Part shown: positions 48,330 to 55,210 of the stretch, one piece after another
Layout of the letters: each line of letters starts with the position of its first letter
Numbering within the stretch: position 1 is the first letter of the stretch
Assembly (NCBI GenBank): GCA_949935795.1
Contig: CATLFX010000007.1
Coordinates: forward strand, 1 to 64,000
DNA from: an uncultured Oscillospiraceae bacterium
GTDB taxonomy: Bacteria; Bacillota; Clostridia; Oscillospirales; Oscillospiraceae
Direction of reading: 5' to 3'
Length of the DNA: 64,000 nucleotides
Position numbers and translations under genes: made by a program
Notes under the pieces: generated by a model
What the model was told of the DNA's origin: nothing
The model's input: the letters and a program-made list of their open reading frames with translations, nothing else
Database searches by the model: none

Positions 48330-49088
48330 ATGGAGACGCAGTATTTTAAGGACTACAGCCCTGCCCTGGGCCGGGACATGGAGTGCAAGGTCTATGGACA
48401 CGCGGGGCGGCCGGTGCTGTTCATCCCCTGCCAGGACGGCCGGTTTTTTGACTTTGAGAACTTCAAAATGACCGACGCCTGGGCCCCTTGGATTGAGTCG
48501 GGACAGGTGATGGTGTTCTCCATCGACACCATGGACGCTGAGAGCTGGTCCAACAAGTGGGACGACCCCTACTGGCGCATCCGGCGCTACGAGCAGTGGA
48601 TTGCCTATATCACCGATGAATTCGTGCCCTTCATGCGGTCCATGGTGAACCAGCGCAACGGCTGGGACGGAGAGCCCGGGGTGCTGGTGTTCGGGTGCTC
48701 CCTGGGGGCCACCCACGCCGCCAACCTGTTTTTCCGCCGCCCGGACCTGTTTGACCGGGTGCTGGCCCTCAGCGGCATCTACGGCGCGGAGTACGGCTTT
48801 GACGGTTATATGGACGAGGTGGTGTACCGCAATTCCCCGGTCAACTACTTGTCCAACATGCCCAAGGACCACCCCTATATTCAGCTCTACAACCAGAAAA
48901 AGGGAGTCATCTGCGTGGGCCGGGGCCCCTGGGAGATTCCCGGCACCACCCTGTGGCTGGCGGAGATCTTCCGGGAGAAGGACATTCACCTGTGGGTGGA
49001 CGTGTGGGGCTGGGACGTGGCCCACGACTGGGACTGGTGGTACAAGCAGGTGGCCTACTTCGTACCCTATCTGCTGGACCAGGCCTGA
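48330..49088 (+). CDS. putative esterase, second copy type
   Basis: A 252-residue alpha/beta hydrolase. VLVFGCSLGATHAANLFFRR has the nucleophile Ser in GCSLGA, and DVWGWDVAHDWDWWYKQ carries the His. It lies 45 nt after the other esterase and probably shares its transcript. The substrate is unknown. Confidence 0.88.
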   Translation: METQYFKDYSPALGRDMECKVYGHAGRPVLFIPCQDGRFFDFENFKMTDAWAPWIESGQVMVFSIDTMDAESWSNKWDDPYWRIRRYEQWIAYITDEFVPFMRSMVNQRNGWDGEPGVLVFGCSLGATHAANLFFRRPDLFDRVLALSGIYGAEYGFDGYMDEVVYRNSPVNYLSNMPKDHPYIQLYNQKKGVICVGRGPWEIPGTTLWLAEIFREKDIHLWVDVWGWDVAHDWDWWYKQVAYFVPYLLDQA

Positions 49089-49089
49089 C

Positions 49090-49266
49090 CTACTTTTTCT
49101 TGTAAGAAAAAGTAGGCAAAAAGAACTTTTGGTTCGCTGACGGACAGAGTGGTATGCTGATTGATTTCTGCCCGGCGACGGACTGCGTTAAGGAATCGAA
49201 AAAGAATTTTTAGTTCGCTGACGGGCAGGGTGGTAATACTGATTGATTTCCGCCCGGCGACGGGCT
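49090..49266 (+). repeat. intergenic repeat: hairpin plus two 65-nt direct copies
   Basis: CTACTTTTTCTT GT AAGAAAAAGTAG is a perfect 12-bp hairpin (49090-49115). Then a 65-nt block, AAGAACTTTT...CGACGGACTG (49121-49185), is repeated at 49202-49266 with a few changes. The hairpin with the following AAGAACTTT and CGCTGACG occurs in inverse orientation at 51184-51231. Confidence 0.8.
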
Positions 49267-49306
49267 GAGGAAGTCTGTATTTTAGGAAAGAGAAGAGGAG
49301 ACCCTT

Positions 49307-50503
49307 ATGAAAAACGTGATCTTCATTTCCCCCAATTTCCCCACAAACTATTGGCAGTTCTGCCGGGAGCTGAAGAACAACGGTATGAATGTGCTGGGCA
49401 TCGGCGACGCGCCCTACGACGAGCTGACCTATGAGCTGCGGGACAGCCTCAACGAGTATTACAAAGTGGGCAGTCTGGAGAACTACGACGAGGTGTACCG
49501 CGCGGTGGCCTACTTCATTTTCAAGCATGGCCGGATCGACTGGCTGGAGTCCAACAATGAGTACTGGCTGGAGCGGGACGCCCGGCTGCGCACCGATTTC
49601 CACATCACCTCCGGCTTCCAGAACGATGACATTCCCCGGATCAAGTTTAAATCCGGGATGAAGGCCTTTTACCAGCAGGCGGGCATTCCCACCGCCCGCT
49701 ACCACCTGGTGGACGACGAGAAGGGCTGTCTCGCGTTCATCAAGAAGGTGGGCTGGCCTGTGGTGGTGAAGCCGGACAACGGCGTGGGGGCCTCCGACAC
49801 CCACAAATTGTCCAGCGAGGAGGATCTGAAGAGGTTCCTGGAAACCAAGCAGGACGTCACGTACATCATGGAGGAGTTTATCCACGCCGAGGTCAATTCC
49901 TACGACGCCATCATCGACTCCAACGGGGACCCCATCTTTGAGACGGGCAACGTCACCCCCATGTCCATCATGGATATTGTCAACGAGGAGGACAATTCCA
50001 TCTATTACATTGTCAAGGACCTTCCCGCCGACACCCGGAAGGCGGGCCGGGCCACGGTCAAGAGCTTCGGCGTCAAGAGCCGGTTTGTCCATTTCGAGTT
50101 CTTCCGCCTCACCCAGGACCAGGAGGGGATGGGAAAGAAGGGGGACGTGGTGGCGCTGGAGGTGAATATGCGCCCCTGCGGCGGGTTCAGCCCGGACATG
50201 ATGAACTTCGCCAACTCCACCAATGTCTATAAGATCTGGGCGGACATGATCGCCTTTGACCGCTCCACCCTGGAGTCCGGGGAGCACTTCTTCTGTGCCT
50301 ACGCGGGCCGCCGGGACGGCAAGCCCTTCGCCATGAGTCATGTGGATATCCTGGCCAAGTACAGCAAAAACTTGAAAATGGTGGACCGTATTCCCGATGT
50401 GCTGGCCGACGCCATGGGCAATCAGATGTACATGGCCACCTTCAAGACCAAGAGGGAGCTGGACGCTTTCTACAAAGATGTGCTGAAGCTGAAAAAGAAG
50501 TGA
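49307..50503 (+). CDS. ATP-grasp domain protein
   Basis: A 398-residue ATP-grasp ligase-like protein. KKVGWPVVVKPDNGVGASDT is the phosphate-binding strand and loop; YIMEEFIHAEVNSYDAIID and VVALEVNMRPCGGFSPDMMN supply nucleotide- and metal-binding residues. It probably joins a carboxylate to an amine or thiol. The substrate is not evident. It lies between two copies of the intergenic repeat, and a terminator follows at 50511. Confidence 0.9.
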   Translation: MKNVIFISPNFPTNYWQFCRELKNNGMNVLGIGDAPYDELTYELRDSLNEYYKVGSLENYDEVYRAVAYFIFKHGRIDWLESNNEYWLERDARLRTDFHITSGFQNDDIPRIKFKSGMKAFYQQAGIPTARYHLVDDEKGCLAFIKKVGWPVVVKPDNGVGASDTHKLSSEEDLKRFLETKQDVTYIMEEFIHAEVNSYDAIIDSNGDPIFETGNVTPMSIMDIVNEEDNSIYYIVKDLPADTRKAGRATVKSFGVKSRFVHFEFFRLTQDQEGMGKKGDVVALEVNMRPCGGFSPDMMNFANSTNVYKIWADMIAFDRSTLESGEHFFCAYAGRRDGKPFAMSHVDILAKYSKNLKMVDRIPDVLADAMGNQMYMATFKTKRELDAFYKDVLKLKKK

Positions 50504-50510
50504 ATTGCGA

Positions 50511-50545
50511 AATCCCGCGCCTGAAAATCGGGCGCGGGATTTTTG
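50511..50545 (+). terminator. rho-independent terminator
   Basis: AATCCCGCGCC and GGCGCGGGATT arms, followed by TTTT. Confidence 0.88.
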
Positions 50546-50602
50546 CATATTTTCCCTTCCGGCGGCCACACTAACGGCATCAATGTAAAGGAGGGACTCG
50601 CC

Positions 50603-50788
50603 ATGCCGAATCTGAGCACCAAAGAACTGTCCGCGCTGGAGGACCAGCTGGGTTTCGAGCGGATGCTGTGCTGCAAGTATCAGGACGCCGCCCAGGCCAC
50701 CCAGGAGACCGAGTTGAAAAGCACTTACAACCAGTACGCCGCCCAGCACAAGCAGAACTACGACACGCTGCTGGGCTTTTTGAAGTAA
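50603..50788 (+). CDS. small CotF-operon-type protein
   Basis: A 61-residue helical protein (ELSALEDQLGFERMLCCKYQ). GGAGGGACTCGCC precedes the ATG. It resembles the first half of ferritin-like/CotF proteins and lies 12 nt before the CotF-like gene, so both are probably spore-coat related. Confidence 0.75.
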   Translation: MPNLSTKELSALEDQLGFERMLCCKYQDAAQATQETELKSTYNQYAAQHKQNYDTLLGFLK

Positions 50789-50800
50789 GGAGGACGCGCC

Positions 50801-51064
50801 ATGAAGGAAAACGAGATCATCACCGACCTGCTGCTCACTGAAAAGAAGATGAGCACCAATTACAACCTGTTCGCCTCCGAGTGCACCAATGTGCAGCTGC
50901 GGGACGCCTTTGTCAACCTGCTCACCCAGGGCCACAAGACCCAGACCCAGCTCTTTGAGACGGGCAAGCAGAAGGGCTGGTACAAGGTGGAACAGGCCCA
51001 GCCCCAGCAGATCGCTCAGGCGGAGCAGAAGTTCACCAACCAGGCTCCCGCGATTACGGGCTAA
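50801..51064 (+). CDS. CotF-like spore coat protein
   Basis: An 87-residue protein with ENEIITDLLLTEKKMSTNYN and VNLLTQGHKTQTQLFETGKQ, matching the coat protein F family. These are helical coat proteins of endospores. Terminator at 51087-51118. Confidence 0.88.
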   Translation: MKENEIITDLLLTEKKMSTNYNLFASECTNVQLRDAFVNLLTQGHKTQTQLFETGKQKGWYKVEQAQPQQIAQAEQKFTNQAPAITG

Positions 51065-51086
51065 TCCTTAAAAATTCCTAAAGTCT

Positions 51087-51118
51087 GCCCCCGGCGTCTG
51101 GAAACGCCGGGGGCTTTT
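51087..51118 (+). terminator. rho-independent terminator
   Basis: GCCCCCGGCGT pairs with ACGCCGGGGGC around a short loop, T run after. Confidence 0.88.
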
Positions 51119-51183
51119 GTGATATACTGTGTCATCGCCTATGTTTCGTGGCCGGGCGGGAATGGGCCTGAAAGCACCTGGAA

Positions 51184-51231
51184 CGTCAGCGAGCTAAAGT
51201 TCTTTTTGGTTCTTTTTCTTTCAAGAAAAAG
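51184..51231 (-). repeat. inverse copy of the intergenic repeat at 49090
   Basis: Read on the minus strand it gives CTTTTTCTTGAAAGAAAAAG, then AAGAACTTTAG and CGCTGACG, matching the + strand copy at 49090-49142 apart from a few changes. The two copies flank the ATP-grasp and CotF genes in opposite directions. Confidence 0.75.
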
Positions 51232-51259
51232 AATGAACAACGATAGAGGGGGTATGGCC

Positions 51260-51949
51260 ATGGACGCCGCCAACATCCTGGTCGTGGAGGACGACGCCGA
51301 TATCAACCGCCTGCTGTGCACCATTTTGGAGGGGGCGGGCTACAGCTGCCGGGCCGCCTTTTCCGGCAGCGAGGCCCTGCTGTGGGCGGAGAAATATGAT
51401 TACGACTTGATCGTGCTGGATCTGATGCTCCCCGGCGTGACGGGGGAGGAGCTCATCGCCCGCATCCGCCGGGGCAAGACCATGCCCATCATCGTGGCCT
51501 CGGCCAAGGTGGGGGTGTCGGACCGGGTGAACGTGCTCAAGCTGGGGGCGGACGACTTCATCCCCAAGCCCTTTGACAACGCCGAGGTGCTGGCCCGGGT
51601 GGAGGCCCAGCTGCGCCGCAGCCGCCAGTTTGCCGCGGCGCAGGCGGACGTGCTGTCCGTGGGCCCCCTGACCCTGGACCGGGACAGCCACACCGCCAGC
51701 CTGAACGGGGAGGAGCTGTCCCTCACCGGTCGGGAGTTCGACATCCTGGCCCTGCTGATGGCCAACCCCCGCCGTGCCTTTTCCCGGGCCCAGATCTACG
51801 AGGCGGTGTGGGGGGAGGACTTTTTGGGGGACGAGAACACGGTGAACGTCCACGTGAGCAACCTGCGCTCCAAGCTGGCCAAGGCGGACCCGGATCGAGG
51901 CTATATAAAGACCGTCTGGGGAATTGGGTTCAAGCTGGCGGAAGCGTGA
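51260..51949 (+). CDS. OmpR-family response regulator
   Basis: A 229-residue regulator. NILVVEDDADINRLLCTILE starts the receiver, LIVLDLMLPGVTG holds the phosphoacceptor Asp, and IVASAKVGVSDRVNVLKLGA ends it with KPF. The C-terminal winged helix has LSLTGREFDILALLMANPRR and VHVSNLRSKLAKADPDRGYI. The start at 51260 follows GAGGGGG; a longer frame lies in the repeat. Its kinase is probably the gene at 54142. Confidence 0.93.
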   Translation: MDAANILVVEDDADINRLLCTILEGAGYSCRAAFSGSEALLWAEKYDYDLIVLDLMLPGVTGEELIARIRRGKTMPIIVASAKVGVSDRVNVLKLGADDFIPKPFDNAEVLARVEAQLRRSRQFAAAQADVLSVGPLTLDRDSHTASLNGEELSLTGREFDILALLMANPRRAFSRAQIYEAVWGEDFLGDENTVNVHVSNLRSKLAKADPDRGYIKTVWGIGFKLAEA

Positions 51950-52278
51950 GCTTAGGCGCGCCGCCCCGGATGGACTGGAGCGAAGGCAAAAGCCCAGCCG
52001 CCGTAAAGCGGAGGCGGGTTTTGCCTGAGTCGGAAGGAAGCCGGGGCGACAAGCGCGCCCAAAGTGAGCGTGACAGCGTCGGGGCAAACTTCATATCCCT
52101 CGCTTTCACCACAGGTGAAAGCTCGCTCATTGTGTTGCCCCTCCTTTCCCCACAAAGCCTGTAGGACGGCTTTATGGGGCCCCAAACTGATATTTAGAAT
52201 TTCTTTAGACTTCCTTTGAGGAGTTTTGGCCTTTCCGCGTTATGATACAGGCAATCCAAACAGAAAGGCGGAAACGCT
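51950..52278 (+). other. 329-nt intergenic region with palindromes
   Basis: No gene. GCTTTCACC ACA GGTGAAAGC is a perfect 9-bp hairpin at 52102-52122. GGCAAAA...TTTTGCC encloses a GC-rich stem near 51981-52024, and CCCACAAAGCC/GGCTTTATGGG is a terminator-like stem near 52150-52177. A TATGAT at 52241-52246 is a possible -10 for the ABC genes, without a good -35. Confidence 0.6.
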
Positions 52279-53205
52279 ATGAGTGACAATTCAGCTGTCA
52301 TAGCCACATATGGGTTGAAAAAAGCCTATGGCGCGTGCATGGCACTGGATGGGGTGAACATGCAGGTGCGCCGGGGGGATGTCTACGGCCTGGTGGGCCG
52401 CAACGGGGCGGGGAAGACCACCCTCATGCGGATGATCACCGGCCAGTCTGAGCCCACCGGGGGCGAGATGGAGCTGTTCGGCGCGTCGGGGAAGAACATG
52501 CGGGACCAGCGGTCCCGCACCGGGGCTATGATCGAAATCCCCTCCTTTTCCCCCTTCCTGACGGCCTGGGAGAATCTGGAGTACTACCGTCTCCAGCGGG
52601 GAATCCCCGGCAAGCAGGTGGTGGACGAGGTGCTGGAGCAGGTGGACCTGGCGGACACGGGCAAAAAGAAGTTCAAGTCCTTTTCTCTGGGCATGAAGCA
52701 GCGGCTGGGGCTGGGGCTGGCCCTGATGAACCACCCGGACCTGCTCATTCTGGACGAGCCCATCAACGGCCTGGACCCGGAGGGGGTGGCGGAGTTCCGG
52801 CAGATTCTCCGCCAGCTCAACCAGGAGCGGCAGACCACCATTTTGATCTCCAGCCACATCCTGTCCGAGCTGTCCAACGCGGCCACCCGGTACGGCTTTA
52901 TGGAGCAGGGCAGGCTGCTGGAGGAGATCTCGGCGGAGGCCCTCCACGACAAATGCCGCACCTGCCTGCGGCTGGAGGTGGACGATGCCGCCAAAGCCGC
53001 CGCCGTGCTTCAATCCCAGCTGGGTACGGACAAATTTGAGGTCCTGCCCAACAACGTGGTCCAGCTCTACGACTGCCTGGACGACCCCAAGCGGGCGTCC
53101 TACGCCCTGGCCCAGAACGGGGTGGCCCTGCTGGCTATGGAGCAGAAGGGCGCGGACCTGGAGGCCTATTTCCTCGACCTGATCGGAGGTGGCCGTCATG
53201 CTTAA
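52279..53205 (+). CDS. ABC transporter ATP-binding protein
   Basis: A 308-residue ABC subunit. GLVGRNGAGKTTLMRMITGQ is Walker A, FSLGMKQRLGLGLALMNHPD is the signature motif and LLILDEPINGLDPEG is Walker B. It is of the type in antimicrobial-peptide resistance or lantibiotic immunity exporters. The permease starts at its last codons, with an 8-nt overlap. Confidence 0.93.
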   Translation: MSDNSAVIATYGLKKAYGACMALDGVNMQVRRGDVYGLVGRNGAGKTTLMRMITGQSEPTGGEMELFGASGKNMRDQRSRTGAMIEIPSFSPFLTAWENLEYYRLQRGIPGKQVVDEVLEQVDLADTGKKKFKSFSLGMKQRLGLGLALMNHPDLLILDEPINGLDPEGVAEFRQILRQLNQERQTTILISSHILSELSNAATRYGFMEQGRLLEEISAEALHDKCRTCLRLEVDDAAKAAAVLQSQLGTDKFEVLPNNVVQLYDCLDDPKRASYALAQNGVALLAMEQKGADLEAYFLDLIGGGRHA

Positions 53206-54010
53206 CTACATCCGCGCTGAGATCTACAAGCTGCTTCACCGCAAGTACACCTATATCGCCTTGGGGATCTTCTTGGCGCTGGAAGGGCTTCTGATCGCGG
53301 GCTTTGTCTTCCACAACTCCCACTCGTATCCCACGTACTTTGCCCAGGCCATTACGTTTATTGTGAGCATGGGCACCATTGGCTTCTGCACCTGCCTGCT
53401 CACCGGGGACATGGTATTCGCGGGACAGTATAAGAACTCCACCCTGAAAAACGAGGTGTCCTTCGGCCTGAGCCGCACCCGCATCTACCTGGGCAAGCTC
53501 ATCGCGCAGACCCTGCTGTCCATCGCATATCTGGTGGTTATGATGGGTTTCTTCATCGGCTTGTGCGCCATCCTCCTGCCCCACGACCCCAACGTGGCTA
53601 TCACCAGCCCGGATATCGTCATACCGGCGGGATATACGGGGGACTCGGGTGCGCTGCGGATCGTGGGATATTACCTGGCGGTGGGCTTCCCGCTGTGGGT
53701 GGGCGGGCAGGCGGCCACCTGCGCGTGCCTGTTCCTCCTGGCCAGCGACATCGGCGCGTCCTTCGCCGCCGTGTTCCTCACGATGATGTTCCACACCGTC
53801 GTGGAACTGGCGGGCATCCTCACTCCAGGCCCTGCGGGGGATGTGTTGATTCAGATTTCTAAGCATATGCCTGCCTCCATGCTCTCCACCGCCCCCAGTG
53901 TGGTGGGCAATCCGGTGTTTCTGGGCAAGGCGTGGCTGGTGGGGGCCTTTTGGGTGGTCGTGTGTACCGCCGTGGGCCTGTACGGGTTCCATAAAAAAGA
54001 GATCAAATAA
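53198..54010 (+). CDS. ABC transporter permease
   Basis: A 270-residue membrane protein with six hydrophobic helices (ALGIFLALEGLLIAGFVF, YLVVMMGFFIGLCAILL and others), typical of ABC-2 permeases. The start at 53198 follows GGAGGTGGCC. It works with the preceding ATPase, probably to remove peptides or lipid-linked compounds from the membrane. Confidence 0.9.
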   Translation: MLNYIRAEIYKLLHRKYTYIALGIFLALEGLLIAGFVFHNSHSYPTYFAQAITFIVSMGTIGFCTCLLTGDMVFAGQYKNSTLKNEVSFGLSRTRIYLGKLIAQTLLSIAYLVVMMGFFIGLCAILLPHDPNVAITSPDIVIPAGYTGDSGALRIVGYYLAVGFPLWVGGQAATCACLFLLASDIGASFAAVFLTMMFHTVVELAGILTPGPAGDVLIQISKHMPASMLSTAPSVVGNPVFLGKAWLVGAFWVVVCTAVGLYGFHKKEIK

Positions 54011-54018
54011 ACCAGTTC

Positions 54019-54040
54019 AGCCGGGCCGCGGGGCCCGGCT
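54019..54040 (+). terminator. hairpin after the permease
   Basis: AGCCGGGCC pairs with GGCCCGGCT around a 4-nt loop. No T run, so it may attenuate rather than stop transcription into the kinase gene. Confidence 0.55.
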
Positions 54041-54065
54041 GAAGGTGTTGCCATGAGGTGCGTTT

Positions 54066-54128
54066 ATGAGGGTTCCTGTTATCGTAGTTTTTTTGCTGCT
54101 CTATCTGCTGATTTTTGGCTGGAATTGA
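54066..54128 (+). CDS. 20-aa single-helix membrane peptide
   Basis: ATG at 54066 follows GAGGTG by 5 nt and encodes MRVPVIVVFLLLYLLIFGWN, almost entirely hydrophobic, ending 13 nt before the kinase ATG at 54142. Its place between the transporter and the kinase suggests a membrane regulator of either. Short ORFs can arise by chance, so this remains a candidate. Confidence 0.5.
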   Translation: MRVPVIVVFLLLYLLIFGWN

Positions 54129-54141
54129 ATCTGGAGGGAAC

Positions 54142-55044
54142 ATGATGAAAACCGTCCTGATTGTCATTCTGCTCCTGCTGTGCGCCGTCCTCGTCGGGCG
54201 GCAGGTCACCATGGAGCGGGGGCTGCGCCGGGCCGCCCACCGGATGCGGGAGCAGATGGCCGACGAGACCACCGCCCGGCTGGCGCTGCCCTGTCCCAGC
54301 GCCGGGGCGGAGGAGCTGCTGGCCTGCCTCAACCAGCTGCTGGAGCTGCGGCAGGAGGAGCGGGCCCTCTACCGCCGGAAGGAGCAGGCCCTGCGCCAGC
54401 AGATCGCCAACGTGTCCCACGACCTGCGCACGCCGCTGACCTCCATCCTGGGCTATTTGCAGCTGCTGGAGGGGGAGGGGCTGTCTCCGGAGAAAAAGGC
54501 GGAGTACCTGGCGGTGATCGAGGGCCGGGCAAGGACGCTCCAGGTGTTTATTGCCACGTTTTACGACCTGTCCCGCATCGAGGGGGGCGAGCTGCCCCTG
54601 GAGCGGGAGAAGGTGGACCTGGGCCGGGCGCTGTCCGACCAGCTGGCGGCGGCCTACGAGCAGATCGAGGAGGCGGGGCTGGCTATGGAGGTGGACATCG
54701 CCCCCGGCCTGCCCCCGGTGTGGGCGGACAGCGGGGCGGTGACCCGGATTTTCTCCAACCTGCTCACCAACGCCCTGCGCCACGGGGAGGACGCCCTTGC
54801 CGTCCGCCTGTACCGGGAGGGGAACGTCATTGTGTCCGCCTTCTCCAACCGGGCGGCGGACCTCACCGCCGAGGACGCCGCCCACGTGTTCGAGCGGTTC
54901 TACACCGCCGACAAGATGCGCACGGGGCAGTCCACCGGCCTGGGGCTGGCCATCGTCAAGGCCCTGGCGGAGCGGATGGGCCACAGGGTCCGCGCCCGGT
55001 GGGAGAACGGTGTGTTCACCATCGAGGTACAGTGGAGCGCCTAG
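54142..55044 (+). CDS. sensor histidine kinase
   Basis: A 300-residue kinase with one N-terminal transmembrane helix (TVLIVILLLLCAVLV) and no extracytoplasmic domain. QIANVSHDLRTPLTSILGYL holds the phospho-His, IFSNLLTNALRHGED is the N box and GQSTGLGLAIVKALAERMGH the G box. The lack of a sensor domain fits kinases that sense through their ABC transporter. Partner regulator at 51260. Confidence 0.92.
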   Translation: MMKTVLIVILLLLCAVLVGRQVTMERGLRRAAHRMREQMADETTARLALPCPSAGAEELLACLNQLLELRQEERALYRRKEQALRQQIANVSHDLRTPLTSILGYLQLLEGEGLSPEKKAEYLAVIEGRARTLQVFIATFYDLSRIEGGELPLEREKVDLGRALSDQLAAAYEQIEEAGLAMEVDIAPGLPPVWADSGAVTRIFSNLLTNALRHGEDALAVRLYREGNVIVSAFSNRAADLTAEDAAHVFERFYTADKMRTGQSTGLGLAIVKALAERMGHRVRARWENGVFTIEVQWSA

Positions 55045-55126
55045 TGGGCGGCTTTGCGGGGCCCCGGAAGGATGGCTCTGCGGGGGCCCTCTGTATACGG
55101 GGATTTGTCTAATTTAACACATTGTT

Positions 55127-55168
55127 AAAGGGTTGGCGCTTTACGCCAACCCTTTCTCGTGGTATGAT
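55127..55168 (+). promoter_or_regulatory. terminator hairpin and -10 before the P-type ATPase
   Basis: AAAGGGTTGGCG pairs with CGCCAACCCTTT (55127-55155), then TATGAT at 55163-55168. The hairpin ends the kinase transcript and overlaps the spacer of the next promoter. Confidence 0.65.
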
Positions 55169-55210
55169 AGCCCAAGATTCTCCAAATTATGACGCAAAGG
55201 AGCTTGCATA

